A DNA stretch of 64,000 bases from Temnothorax longispinosus (Eukaryota; Arthropoda; Insecta; Hymenoptera; Formicidae). The translations under genes and the position numbers were made by a program. Shown here piece by piece: positions 1-10,958 of this stretch. Every line of letters begins with the position of its first letter. The first letter of the stretch is position 1. The stretch spans positions 14,822,620 to 14,886,619 of the forward strand of contig NC_092366.1 of NCBI RefSeq assembly GCF_030848805.1, given 5' to 3'. Below the pieces are notes generated by a model that saw only the letters and a program-made list of their open reading frames with translations, made no database searches and had not been told where the DNA came from.

Positions 1-403
<403 letters not shown>

Positions 404-539
404 CTACGGGGTACGCGATTTTGTCCTCTAAGTCATCGGTCGCCACTCGGTTTAACCTTAAACTACCGAGAAGGTAGGTATTCGTAATGCAAACAGACCA
501 AAAGTTGGACAATTTGTTTAAACAATTTTATTTTTTAAT

Positions 540-1090
540 CCCGCCACAGCTGCCTAGTAAACATCGCCTGTGCTCTGGATACCGCTAGGTATGACCTTGA
601 TCGGCCAGCCAGGGATGCCTGTCATCCGGACAACCGCTTGATCAGGTATGTATATACGTATATCTCCTTAACCTTTTCACTTTTTAGATTCCCGCCACAG
701 CTGCCTGCTCTGGGATGCTCTGTCTATCGCCTCCGCTATCTATCATTCATCTACCTCATCCGTGGAACCAAGATGGCCGGACAACCGCTTGATCGGGTAA
801 GTCCCAACATTAATGTAAGTAAAACGTTATTAATTCTCTTTTATTTTCAGGTTTCGTCTACGGATTCCTCATCACCATCGCCGACGTCGTGGATCACCGC
901 GTCTGGGAGCTAGCCGAACAACCAGGTAAGTATGAGAACTGTCCGCGTAACTATAATTAATGTCGTTTGTTTGCAGGTTTCCGCCACGGTTTCCTCATCT
1001 ATGGCCTCCTCAGAAGCAGAATCTATGATGACCTTGAAGCTCGATCAACGCTATCACCAAGATGGCCGGACAGCCGCTTGTTCAGGTAAG
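540..1090 (+). repeat. Array of exon/intron-like units, copy A
   Basis: Tandem units with the look of small exons on the plus strand: acceptors TTTTTAG (to 687), TTTTCAG (to 850) and TTGCAG (to 976), and donors GTATGT (646), GTAAGT (797), GTAAGT (926) and GTAAGT (1086). Exon-like blocks are 688-796, 851-925 and 977-1085 (109, 75 and 109 nt) and start ATTCCCGCC or GTTTCCGCC. No reading frame is shared between units. AAGATGGC sites lie at 770, 1059 and 1201. Confidence 0.65.
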
Positions 1091-1877
1091 TTATAGGTAA
1101 GTCACTGATATTTTCGTATATATTTTTGCAAATAATTATTGCTTTTATTGTTAACTATCTTGTCACAATGATGGTGGTTCACAATTACTGATTGCCGCAC
1201 AAGATGGCGGTCGCACGTCTCGCAAAGTGCGATTTCACGATTCAGGTACGCAAAAACCCGTACGCCTTTCGTATCGGCGTCACGTAACGCTGTTAGCGGG
1301 CGTTCCCGTTTGTTTCGGACACTGCGGTAGGCTTACAAATCGTATTCTGTTTCGCGTTCGCGATATTAACTACGATACGCCGGGACATACGCGCGAGAAG
1401 ATAGCTACCGTTCGAGCGCCCACGAGAGACTGCCTCGAGGAATATTCCTCTCTCGGGCTCCCTACCTCCGAAGTTTTACCCCCACCATGGGGTCTCGGCC
1501 GTTTTCTCCTCGCGGTAATTTTCCATTCTACGCCGTTACAATAGCTGTTTACGAGTTTCGGCTCGCCAGGTGTGCGCCAAATGTTCGCAATGGAAGTTTC
1601 CGCCGCCAGTACACTATTTACGACGCGCTTAATCAGCTCCCGGGTAGCGGTTTTTCACCTCTTCGAATAATGGACTTTTGATGGCGCCGACCCGTGCGCA
1701 CGGCCTCTCCTACATCCCTAATGCCGATTCCGGGTCGACTTCCTGGAGAAGACGTCCAGGTCGCTTTCTAGATGTCCGCCGATGGCGGCGACCTATCTGC
1801 CTATTTCCCCGGTCCCTACTAACCGTATTCCGGCCTGACTTCCTGTAGCCGACGTCTAGGATCATCGGTTACCCGGA

Positions 1878-2880
1878 CTGTCCGGGCAACCCCCCGTTAG
1901 GATGGTCGGATCTCGACCGCGATTCGTTCCTCGGGTGTACTAGGTATCCCCGAGGACGCAGTTTGAATCTTTTTCCGCTACGACCCTTGGTTCGGAAGTT
2001 CGCAAATTGTCCGGCGAACCATGTGTCTGGATGATCGGATTTCGTTCGCGATCGATTCCTAGGCTCTGTCTACCTTCCCTGAGTGCGCAGTTTCGATCCT
2101 AATCCGTTCCGACGCTCGGTTCGCGATTTCGTAGATTGTCCGGCAAACCCTATGTTTGCGCGCCCGGATCGCGCTCGCGATCGATTCCTGGGGTCTGTCT
2201 AACCCCCTTGGATACGCAGATTCGGCCTTTTTCCGCTCCGACGCTCGGTTCGCGATATCGCCGCTTGTCCGGCAAACCGGATGTTTCCGTGATCGGATCG
2301 CGTTCGCGATTGGTTCCAGGGGTCGGTGAGGCCTCCCTCTGGTTGCAGTTTCCACCGTTTGACGCTGCGTCGCCGCGTTCGCATCTTCATCAGTTGTCCG
2401 ACAAACCGGATGTTTGCGTGATCGGATCGCGTTTGCGATTGTTTCCAGGGGTCGGTGAGGCCTCCCTCTGGTTGCAGTTTGCGTCGTTCGGCGCTGCGTC
2501 GCCGCGTTCGCGTTTTCGCCAGTTGTCCGGCAAACCTGGGTTTTGCGCGTTCGGATCGCGCTCGCGATTGGTTTCAGAGGTCGGTTATGCCTCCCTCTGT
2601 ATGCAGATTCCGCCGTTTGGCGCTACGGCGCCCCGTTCGTGTTTTCGCCGGTTGTCCGGCAAACCTGGGTTTTGCGCGTTCGGATCGCGCTCGCGATTGG
2701 TTTCAGAGGTCGGTTATGCCTCCCTCTGTATGCAGATTCCGCCGTTTGGCGCTACGGCGCCCCGTTCGTGTTTTCGCCGGTTGTCCGGCAAACCCCGTGT
2801 TTGCGTAATTGGATCGTGCTGGTTTTTCGTGGATTCCCCTTTTGGGGATCCCAGGAGACGGCAGTTCGACTCTTACTCGC
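1878..2880. repeat. 129-bp minisatellite
   Basis: The landmark TGTCCGGCAAACC or a close variant starts at 1878, 2007, 2136, 2265, 2394, 2523, 2652 and 2781, an exact 129-bp period, so about 7.5 units. Units 2523-2651 and 2652-2780 appear identical base for base, while the outer ones diverge, which points to recent expansion in the centre. Because 129 is divisible by 3, the array is open in several frames on both strands and produces false ORFs of up to 265 codons. Confidence 0.85.
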
Positions 2881-2939
2881 GTAGCACGCGCGGTACGTGC
2901 ACTACGTGCTCGCGCTCTGAAGATTGTGTGTGACTCGAC

Positions 2940-3256
2940 CATCTAATCATTAGATTCTAATGTATTGGTGCATTTTCGATCCACGCACCTGTTGAAAACA
3001 AAACATAACTCCTTATCCCCATGGTCTGGCCGGGCACCGTCGTGCCAAAAGAAACTAAAATGAAAATCTGTGGATCGCGAAAACTGTCTTACGGACTAAT
3101 CGAGCCGCTGCTCGGCGACCGTTGTCGCATATCTTAATATTAACTGCGCCGGACGGGTAAAATCGATGACTTTATTAAACCCAAATAATGAATCATAAAG
3201 TGAAAATAATGAAAATCGCCTCGACTCCGTCCTCGGAGCGCTCACGCAACTTAAAA
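2940..3256. other. Spacer downstream of the minus-strand ORF tail
   Basis: Non-coding stretch between the minisatellite and the minus-strand stop at 3257-3259. The segment GCTCGGCGACCGTTGTCGC (near 3110) recurs in altered form near 5985, so it belongs to the same repeat family. Nothing else recognised. Confidence 0.4.
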
Positions 3257-3440
3257 CTATTCGGGGATGTCCCCCTCGTCTGCGGAGTCGTCTTCCCCGC
3301 TGGATGGGCTGGAACTTGCCGCTGGGCTCATCCTTCTGGTTTGTCGCCGTTCCGCGCGGCACCACCCTCCATGTCAATGGCGGTTGGTCGACCCGGCGCG
3401 TGCGGTTGCAACGACACAGCATCTTCTTCCGCTCTCCTTG
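3257..3440 (-). pseudogene. C-terminal tail of a retroelement ORF, copy B (degenerate)
   Basis: Minus-strand sequence reading RRVDQPP near 3390-3415 and, in another frame, an acidic tail SGEDDSADEGDIPE with a stop at 3257-3259. Copy C (6154-6325) has RRVDQPT and the similar acidic tail SSGEETPENGEDAPA in one frame. The frame change within B indicates decay. On its other side B joins the DYVS start that in copy A leads into the protease, so the body of the ORF has been lost here. The protein is not identified. Confidence 0.45.
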
Positions 3441-3639
3441 CCCGCGGGGCATCCGCTTATCATCCTCGCGCGCTTCCTCTTTACTCCCTGGCCAACGCGA
3501 TCATCCGCCGTTTTGTTGTAACCGGACGATACATAATCGGGCTACGAGACACGCTATTTTGTCCTCTAAGTCCTCTAAGTCATCGGTCGCCACTCGGTTT
3601 GACCTATTTCTACCGAGAAGGTAAGTATCTTTGACGTGA

Positions 3640-4265
3640 ACGACGATATGGTTAATCAATTTGTTTAAATAATTCTATTTTTAGAATCCCGCCACGGGGT
3701 CCTCTTCACCATCGCCTGTCCTCAGGGACTCGATATCTATCGCCCCCCAAGGTCAACCAGGTTCAACGATGGATGACCACCGCTTGATCAGGTCTGTACG
3801 TGTTAACTAATTCCTTAATCCTTCTTTCTTTTTAGATTCCCGCCACGGGGTCTTCATCTGCGTCGCCTCCCCTCGGATACCCGATATCAATCACCGGCCT
3901 GGCTCAACGTGCAAACAAGATGGCTGACCACCGCTCGATCGGGTAAGTCACCGTACCGTGGTAAGTTAACTTAATTAATTTTCCTTATTTTCAGGTTTTC
4001 ACTACGTGGTCCTCATCTCCGTTGCCGACCCATGGATACCCGCTGCTAACCGCTGCCCAGGATCACCGCGTCCCCAAGATGGCCGACCACCGCTCTTACG
4101 GGTAAATATAAGAAATGTGGTAAATTAACTTAATTAATACTGCTTCCTTTTAGATTTCCGCCACGGGGTCCTCGCCTATGGCCTCCTCCGTTGCAGACCC
4201 GATGATAATCTACGACCCCGATGGGCTCTTCCGCAAGATGGCTGACCACTCCGCTTGATCAGGTA
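3640..4265 (+). repeat. Array of exon/intron-like units, copy B (159-bp spacing)
   Basis: Best-preserved array. Exon-like blocks are 3685-3791, 3836-3942, 3995-4101 (107 nt each) and 4154-4262 (109 nt), bounded by TTTTTAG or TTTTCAG acceptors and GTCTGT, GTAAGT, GTAAAT and GTAAGT donors. AAGATGGC sits at 3917, 4076 and 4235 (exactly 159 bp apart) and again at 4377. Blocks begin ATTCCCGCCACGG and end CCGCTTGATCAG or a variant. Since 107 is not a multiple of 3 and the frames contain stops, splicing would not give a protein. Confidence 0.7.
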
Positions 4266-5099
4266 AGTAGAAGGTAAGAAATCGATAACTTCGTATATAT
4301 TTTCACAAACGATTTTTCCATTTATTCAATATTGTCGTTTCACACAGATGGTTGTTCACAATTGTTGTTCCCGCACAAGATGGCGGTCGCACGTCTCGCA
4401 AAGTGCGAAGTTTTCGTTTACGGTACGTCAAAACCATTCGCCTTTCGTATCGGCGACAAGTAACGCGTTTCGTGAGCGTTCCCGTTTGTTTCGGACGCTG
4501 TGGTACTTGAAATTCGTAATTCGGTACGTAATCGCGATAATTACAACGACACGCCGAGATATACGCGCGAGACGGGTGTTATATCTACGAGCGCCCACGA
4601 GAGACTGCCTCGAGGAATATTCCTCTCTCGGGCTCCCTACCTCTAGTAGTTTACCCCCACCATGGGGTCTCGGCCGCTTTCTCTTCGCGGTACTTTTCCG
4701 TTCTCCGCGTTAACAATAGGTGTTTACGACTTCTGGCCGGGCCAGATGTTCGCCGCTACGCAGTTACAATAAATGTTGACAACTTCTGGCCGTGCCAGAT
4801 GTTCGCGGTGGAAATTTCCACTTGTAGTACCATATACGCGACGCCCTGAAACGGCCTCCGGATAGTGGTTTTCCACCACTCTTAATTTTCAACTTACGAC
4901 GACGCCGACCCGTGCGCACGTCTTCTCCTACGTCCTTTTAGACGACCCCGGGTCGACTTCTCGAAGAAGACGTCTGGGTTGTATTCGCGATGTCCGCCGT
5001 TGACGGCGACTCCTGGGTCTCGCTTTCACGGTCCCTACTAACGAGATTCCGGACTCAGTTCCTGTGGACGACGTCCGGGTACCGACTTGGCCGACACGT

Positions 5100-5690
5100 T
5101 CCCTTATCTCGCGTCCGGGTGATCGGATTTTGACGGCGACCTGTTTCTCGGGTGTACCAGGTCCCGTTAGCAGTGACCCGCTGGATTTTCCCCGCGGATG
5201 ACGCCTGGTTACCTATCTGGTCTCCTAGTGACCGGATCGCGTCGCTCTCTGGTCGGTCCTTTATTTTGCGACCTCGCGGTTCGGATCGTGTGGCTATTAA
5301 TCCCACGGCACGCGCAGTTCTACTACCTAGCTACCGCGGTTCGCCACTCTGCCACCTGGTGACCAGATCGCGTCGTTCTTTCGCTGGTCACCTATTTTGC
5401 GACCTCGCAGCTCGGACCGCGTGGCCATTATTCCCGCGACACGCGTGGTTCTACCACCTGGCTACCCCGGTTCGCCATCTTACAATCTAGTGACCGGATC
5501 GCGTCGTTCTTTGGCTGGTCTCTTATTTTTGGACCTCGCGGTTTGGACCAGTGGCTATGATTCCCGCGGCACGCGCGGTTCTACCACCTGGCTACCACGG
5601 TTCGCCATTTTGCAATCCAGGGTTTGGATCGCGACGCTCTATGGCTGGTCCGCTATTTTGGGACCTCGCGGTTCGGACCATGTGACTATT
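5100..5690. repeat. 131-bp minisatellite
   Basis: The motif TGACCGGATCGCGTCG starts at 5229, 5360 (one change) and 5491, then a diverged form at 5621, giving a period of 130-131 bp and about 4.5 units. It occupies the place that the 129-bp array holds in copy A but has a different unit sequence. A shared CGGATCGCG core hints at common descent. Confidence 0.75.
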
Positions 5691-6153
5691 GCTCGCGCAG
5701 TTCGTACGGTTCCGGTTATCGATGACCGCGCTATCCCGAATCGTTATCCGCTCCGCTATAGTCCGCGATTTGTGCGAATACGGGCTCGTGTGTCCCCGTA
5801 CTGAAGATTGTGTATGGCTTGACCGCCGTGGTTTTTCGCGCGTTACCGCGATCCACGCGCAAAGCAAATAAAATAATAGTTCACAGTCGGGTCGGGCATT
5901 TTGGTGCCGCAAAACTAAATAAACGGAAGGTGGATCGGAACAGAAAAACGTATCTTATTACCTATGTGGGCCGCAGCTCGGCGACCGCTGTCGCATGTCT
6001 TAATTTTATCTTAATATACTATTTGCGCCAGACGGACCCGAAACAACACTTATATGCTTAAGAAGATAAATAAAAGGGATAAATACAGTCAATTATATTG
6101 GGGCTCGGGCTCCCTATAACTGTCCGTCCTCGGAACGCTCAGGGTGGGCTGGC

Positions 6154-6325
6154 CTAGGCCGGGGCATCTTCTCCGTTCTCCGGAGTTTCCTCTCCCGACG
6201 ATATGCTCCGGAACTCCTCGTCCAGCTCGTCCCTCTCGTCTGGCGTCGCTACATGCGGCACCACTATCACTATCACCGTCGGTTGGTCGACACGGCGCAT
6301 GCGGTTGCAACCACTGCCTATCGTT
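6154..6325 (-). pseudogene. C-terminal tail of a retroelement ORF, copy C
   Basis: Minus-strand reading frame with RRVDQPTVIVIVVPHV leading into an acidic tail SSGEETPENGEDAPA and a TAG at 6154-6156. The matching tail in copy B supports a real, once-coding sequence. It is probably the end of the same minus-strand retroelement whose protease is at the left edge. Upstream, at about 6330 and above, it abuts the splice-signal array, so the bulk of the ORF is missing. Confidence 0.45.
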
Positions 6326-6369
6326 CACCAAGGTCAACCAGGGACAATGATGGGTGACCACCGCTTGAT

Positions 6370-6850
6370 CAGGTAAGAACGTGTCAACTAATTACTTAAT
6401 CCTTCTTCCTTTTTAGATTCCCGCCACGGGTACCTCATCTGCATCGCCTCCTCTCGGATCACCGATATCAATCACCAGCCTGCCTCAACGTGGGACCAAG
6501 ATGGCTGACCATCGCTTGATCGGATAAGTTATAGTACCAATGGTTAATTAACTCAATTAATTCTTCTTATTTTCAGGTTCGCTCTACGGGTGCCTCATCT
6601 GTGTCGCCGACCCATGGATCACCGCTGCTGCACGCCGACCAGGATCACCGCGTAGGCAAGATGACCGACCATCGCTCTTACGGGTAAGTATAAGGAATGT
6701 GGTAAATTAACTTAAGTAATACTGCTTCTTTTCATGTTTCCGCCACGGGTGCCTCATCTACGTCTTCCTCTGGTGCAGCACCGATGATAATCTTCGACCC
6801 GGGTGGACTCCTTCGCAAGATGGCTGACCTCCGCTTGATCACGTAAGTAG
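6370..6850 (+). repeat. Array of exon/intron-like units, copy C
   Basis: Same unit type: acceptor TTTTTAG (to 6416), TTTTCAG (to 6576); donors GTAAGA (6373) and GTAAGT (6684, 6843). Some sites have decayed: GATAAGT in place of a donor near 6522, and TTTTCATG in place of an acceptor near 6733. AAGATGGC or AAGATGAC at 6498, 6658, 6817 and 6957 gives spacings of 160, 159 and 140 bp, close to copy B. Confidence 0.65.
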
Positions 6851-7165
6851 AAGGTAAGTAATCGATAACTTCGTATATATTTTCACAAATGATTCTTCCA
6901 TTTATTCAAGACTATCGTTTCACAAAAATGGTTGTTCAAAATTATTGTTCCCGCACAAGATGGCGGTCGCACGTCTCGCAAAGTGCGAAGTTTCCGTTTT
7001 CGGTACGCAAGGACCGTTCGTCTTTCGTATCGACGACTTGTAACGCGATGTGCGGGTGTTCCCGTTTGTTCCAGACGTTGTGGTAATCGAATTTCGTAAT
7101 TCGGAACGTAATCGCGATAATTACTGCGACACGCCGAGATATACGCGCGAGACGGGTGTTACCTA

Positions 7166-8900
7166 TACGAGCTGCCCGGGACATGATTGCGCGAACATTA
7201 CTCCCCCGTTCTGCGACAATACGGTCCGTATTAGCGCAAAGGACACCTCGCTACATTACCCACCACGCGGTTACACAAAACGCTATTACACGAAACGCTA
7301 AGACACGAGAATACTACAACGAATCACACGGTGACTGTCGGCCGCGTACGATTTTTCGGGCAGGGCGATCCCATATTACTCTGTTGGCCGGGCCCTCCGT
7401 CAGGATTCCATTTAATAATTACTTGCTCGGCAATTCTCATCTGCACAAAACGCGATGCTATAAAATACTTCGCGACACAGTACGCGATTCTCTAAGCATG
7501 CTTCCCGCGACTTTACGCGACTCTCGGAAGGGCCCCGGCCGTCAGAACGATCTTACTTGTACCCAAACGTGGGTTACGAGGTGCTCGAGTAGTGGCCTTA
7601 CAAATTCCGCAAGCTCAGCTGCCGGTCCTCTCGGGATGTCGTCTCTCGCCACGCCGACACGACAATAACGATCCTCTGGTCCGGCGGGATCACGTCGGGC
7701 CCGCGCCTGCGCGCACCGTGCTTGCAAGCCCTCCTTCCCGATTAGCCCTACGCGAGCCGAGCGCCTCCCGCTCCTGTCGGCGCCCCTCGTGGCTTCCTCG
7801 CTCGCCGGCGGCAGGTTTGAAAAGCCTATTCTCGAGTCCGGCTGACCGGGCCGCGACTCTGGTGCGGGTGTACGACGGCCAGGCTGGCCAGGCCATGGCT
7901 CCGTCGACCGGTAGGCAACGTTCCGTGGCGATTTCCCTTCTTAGCGATTCGGCAGGCCTCATCCCGGCGCACATCGGGGCTGATGCGCTCGTCCTGCGAG
8001 ACGCTCCAAGCAACATCGGCAAATGGGCCCAATCGTGACCCGCCCGCCGGTCCACTCCCACTTAGAACGCCTCCCGTAGATTCCCACGGCGCGACTCAAG
8101 TCGTTACAATTTTCTTCTGGCCATCTACTCGACACCTGAAATTCTCGGAAATAATATAATGCCTACCGAATTCTAACGCTGTCGCCCCGCCCCGCTCCGG
8201 CGGAGACGACATCCCGGACGTTCCCCCCGGTCGAGCTATCGTCTGGACAGGGCACGTGACTATGTCACGTCACAACACTTTTCTCTGTAAAACCCTCTGT
8301 AAAACAAATTTTCAAAAATTGATAACTTTTCCCGTATAGAAATTTCTCAAACATTCTCAAGTATAGCTAAGATTCTGATCAGATTACTCAAATATATCCT
8401 AAATAGGGTAACATGTTGCGATACTAATTAGGAATCCCATTCTTATCCTAACTATAAAAGAACTTTAGGAAAATGTTGGGCAGAGCGAATGGAATCTGTC
8501 TGTATTTCCCATTAAAATTGTAATTTTATTTATTTGGTTAATTGGAATAGATCTCAATTAGAAGACGCGAGAGCACTCCGCGACCGCGAGCGCTAGTAAC
8601 GCACGTTGACGCGACGCGGCTACCACGCGCTAGTATTTCTCGTAATTAAGGGTCCATATACCTCAGTAGGTTCAAAAAAAGGTGATTTTTGTGCATTTTT
8701 TGTGGAGAAAGTAAACAAAATAAATCATTCAATATTTTTGGATTATATTTATGATACTTTTAAGTAGTTATAAAAATTTTTTCAGCCCATTTGGCGAAGC
8801 GGGATACTGGGCAACGGCGACCTGTGCGCGGAATAGGTTGCTCCATGGCGGAAGTCCTCCAGGTCGTAAAATGTGTCTAAAACATCGAATCAATCGATTT
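7166..8900. other. Gene-free repeat-derived stretch
   Basis: GC-rich to about 8270, then AT-rich. Overlapping open frames on both strands at 7592-8061 show no family I recognise and mirror each other's high GC, so I do not call them genes. A CACGTGACTATGTCACGTCAC palindrome-like site lies near 8253-8273. Minus-strand GC-rich text at 8785-8880 looks like another repeat remnant. Confidence 0.4.
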
Positions 8901-8948
8901 TTCTGTTCAGTACAAGTGTCCCTATAGTTTCCCGTAATTTTGACAATC

Positions 8949-8987
8949 ATACATATACAGTATACATACATATACATACATACATAC
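8949..8987. repeat. CATA-rich simple repeat
   Basis: A run of CATA/TACA units directly downstream (minus sense) of the F-box/LRR exon, starting at its GTATGT donor. It lies inside the intron. Confidence 0.7.
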
Positions 8988-9925
8988 TTTTAAATTTTTG
9001 CATATCTCTGAAATTTTAAGTAAAACACGGTTATCAACAAATCCGCAGCCACTGAATCTTAAATGCGTCAAACGCCTGCTGCAATTATCAAGAAAGTTTA
9101 TGAAATTATTAACATCAAAGTTGCTTCCTGTAAGATCTAACTGTCGCAAATATTTACATCTAAATGTAAAGCCACGAAACAGAATATGCATATCTGTGTG
9201 AGATATATTTCGCATGTTCAAACGCGTATAGAGTTCAGGATCTTCTAATAAATTATTGAAGCGCCTATTATTTAATTCTCTTACGCGATCAAACGTCGCC
9301 AAATCTAAGTTTTTAAATATTTTTAGTAGTATTTCATTCTGCAAAGATAAAATATGAAACTTTAATACACGAGATGACATTTCAATAAATATTATTATGA
9401 GAAATAGACTTCTTAGAATACTTTACAGGAAGGTCAAACAGAGTGCAACGTGATAACTCCTTGGAATCATCCGAAGAGAGTTTTATCTGCTTTGCCCAAT
9501 TTAAATCACTCTCTAATAAAATATGACGCGAGTATTTTTGTTCAAGAGGTTGCACATAACCAGGTATTATCTCTTGAGACACCTTTTTGTGCTTCAAATT
9601 ACTCTTATAAGTAATCCTTCTCATATCACTGCAAATAACATCAGAACAAATTATTTTTTATTAAAAAAATAAAAAAAATATTGAATATTATACTTATTAA
9701 CATCAACTATTATTATACCTTTTACAAAATAATGCAATATTCAAGAAAATTCTGTTGCAAATGAACTATATCCAAGTGTGCACTTTTTAAATCTGCTGTT
9801 AAATTATGAACTTCCTCATGGTGTGGAGTGTACATGCTGTTAATTCTTTTTAACAGATCACTTAAACTCTCGTTAGGATTTCTAGAGAGGATCAAATCTG
9901 TTGGGGATTCCCCCAATTTTGTCAT
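8988..9925 (-). CDS. Fbxl4: FBXL4-like F-box/LRR protein, F-box exons
   Basis: Three minus-strand exons join cleanly: 9726-9925, 9427-9628 and 8988-9338. The first ends in phase 2 at GTAAAA. The second opens after TTATTTGCAG and ends in phase 0 at GTAAAG. The third opens after TTATCTTTGCAG. The last join creates FDLPNEILLKIFKNLDL, a textbook F-box, followed by two to three leucine-rich repeats (LRQLDLTGSNFD, LTHLRFSGC, LLKISEICKNLK). F-box/LRR proteins are substrate adaptors of SCF ubiquitin ligases; FBXL4 acts at mitochondria to restrain mitophagy (family knowledge). Order and content match FBXL4, supported by the discoidin-like piece at 12330-12624. The frame is open at an ATG (9923-9925) with an in-frame stop just upstream. 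The remaining LRR exons would lie left of 8988 but only repeats are seen, so they are outside the window or lost. Confidence 0.65.
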
Positions 9926-10230
9926 GTAAAATTATATCTAACCGTTATATGTACTGCGATATACGTTTCGTTCGCTTCTCACGCGAAATGCTCGATTAGT
10001 TCGGCACCGCCGGAAGGAGCCGATCCGCGCCGAAGGCGAGCGCGCGTCAGCATCCCCACGCGGCTCGCCCGACCGCCGGCCTCCCTTCCAACAAACCCGC
10101 CGCGCCGCGGTATATAAGCCGGCGCTCCGACAGGAGCCGGCACTTCGTCTTATCTCCGGCTCTCTGCTGCCTTCGACGAAGCCTACCCTATCCAACTTCC
10201 TAGGGCGACACACCAAACGAGGTCCGGTGC

Positions 10231-10358
10231 TCCGATTTGGCGATTTTGCGCCAAATTGGCGATTTCTGAAGACCATTTGGCGTTGAAAAATTGCAGTTGG
10301 CGACTTGGCGATATTTTGGCGATTTTCCAATTCATCTTGGCGATATTTTGGCGATTTT
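10231..10358 (+). repeat. TTGGCGAT array, left
   Basis: About nine copies of TTGGCGAT or TTGGCGTT/TTGGCGAC, many written TTTTGGCGATTTT. The same motif in the same orientation recurs at 11653-11733 beyond the hAT fragment. Confidence 0.75.
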
Positions 10359-10370
10359 TGCATACTGATT

Positions 10371-10483
10371 AGGGCTGCGTTCGAATTCCCCACCCGAGAC
10401 CCGAGTGCTAAAAATCCTATAGTATATGTTATGTGCACTATAGATTTTTAGCGCCCGGGTGAGGAATCGGAACGCACCCTAGG
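10371..10483. mobile_element. Palindromic hAT-type MITE
   Basis: Imperfect inverted repeat: AGGGCTGCGTTCGAATTCCC at the left, with its complement ending GGAACGCACCCTAGGG at the right. The arms continue inward through GCTAAAAATC and CTATAG to a short loop. Typical of a small non-autonomous element; no clear target duplication seen. Confidence 0.6.
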
Positions 10484-10598
10484 GTGTTAGTTAGGTTTTT
10501 CCCTGCGTTAGTTAAGCCCCTTGCACAGCTAGGGGCCGGTATCACAGTCTCCAATTAACGTGATTCTCCCTAGATTCTCCGATTAAACTCACTCTGAT

Positions 10599-10958
10599 GT
10601 GTATAAATACACCGATGCTTGCGGCCGATTTATTTTCCGAGAACTGGCGGAAGTGGTGTTAAAAATGCTTAGAATTCCTACGAGTAACGCTGTGGTCGAA
10701 CGAGCTTTCTCAGCACTCACTCTGATAAAAACACGGATTCGGAATAAACTGAGTACTTCGATGCTGCAATCTCTTCTCACAATCCGGAAGCATTTTCAAG
10801 CGCACGAGAAGTGTTGCAAAACGTTTCAACCCTCAACGGAAATGATCGATCGTTTTAAAAATCAAGTTTCATGTATGAGTCAAAAACCGGAACGTCCGGA
10901 CCTAGATGCGCGAATTCCGATAGCGAAGAAAATGAAAATGAGAGTCTTCATGAAATGA
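10599..10958 (+). pseudogene. hAT transposase C-terminal fragment
   Basis: An open frame of about 119 residues with the hAT dimerisation signature: LRIPTSNAVVERAFSAL followed by IKTRIRNKLS and LLTIRKHF. hAT enzymes cut and paste DNA, and this C-terminal segment mediates multimerisation. The catalytic part is absent upstream, so this is a remnant. It lies between two arrays of TTGGCGAT. Confidence 0.8.

Larger units (their letters stand above)
404..2935. repeat. Direct-repeat module, copy A
   Basis: First of three direct copies of a long module. Anchors shared with copy B are ACGATACATAATCGGGCTAC at 388 (B: 3526) and AAGATGGCGG at 1201 (B: 4377, C: 6957). In order it holds the splice-signal array (540-1090), an AAGATGGCGG block, a segment around 1390-1510 with GAGACTGCCTCGAGG that recurs in B near 4600, degenerate GACGTCC repeats, and the 129-bp minisatellite. 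A and B both end with TGAAGATTGTGT (about 2919 and 5802). I see no long coding frame other than the artefact of the minisatellite. Likely the non-coding end (LTR or UTR) of the minus-strand retroelement; this role is inferred. Confidence 0.7.
3520..5820. repeat. Direct-repeat module, copy B
   Basis: Second copy of the module, offset 3,138-3,176 bp from copy A by the shared anchors. It contains an array of splice-signal units (3640-4265), the AAGATGGCGG block (4377), the GAGACTGCCTCGAGG block near 4600, and its own minisatellite of about 131 bp. It ends with TGAAGATTGTGT near 5802, as copy A does. Confidence 0.7.
5900..7165. repeat. Direct-repeat module, copy C (partial)
   Basis: Third copy: GCTCGGCGACCGCTGTCGC near 5985, a minus-strand ORF tail, the splice-signal array (6370-6850) and the AAGATGGCGG block at 6957. 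Homology to A and B fades after about 7165, within the segment following ATACGCGCGAGACGGGTGTT. No minisatellite is present in this copy. Confidence 0.65.

Noticed and set aside
1878..2880. Regular repeats considered as a CRISPR array
   Set aside because: Continuous 129-bp tandem units with no short-repeat/spacer structure, in a eukaryotic genome.
2136..2933. 265-codon open frame with protein-level repeats, and overlapping frames on both strands
   Set aside because: Produced by the 129-bp minisatellite whose period is a multiple of 3; no domain and equal openness in several frames.
7592..8061. Overlapping long open frames on plus and minus strands
   Set aside because: High-GC mirror frames without recognisable motifs; no splice or start context; inside repeat DNA.
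8768..8977. Minus-strand frame following the F-box/LRR exon
   Set aside because: Starts in the CATA-rich intron and continues in repeat-like sequence; not LRR text.
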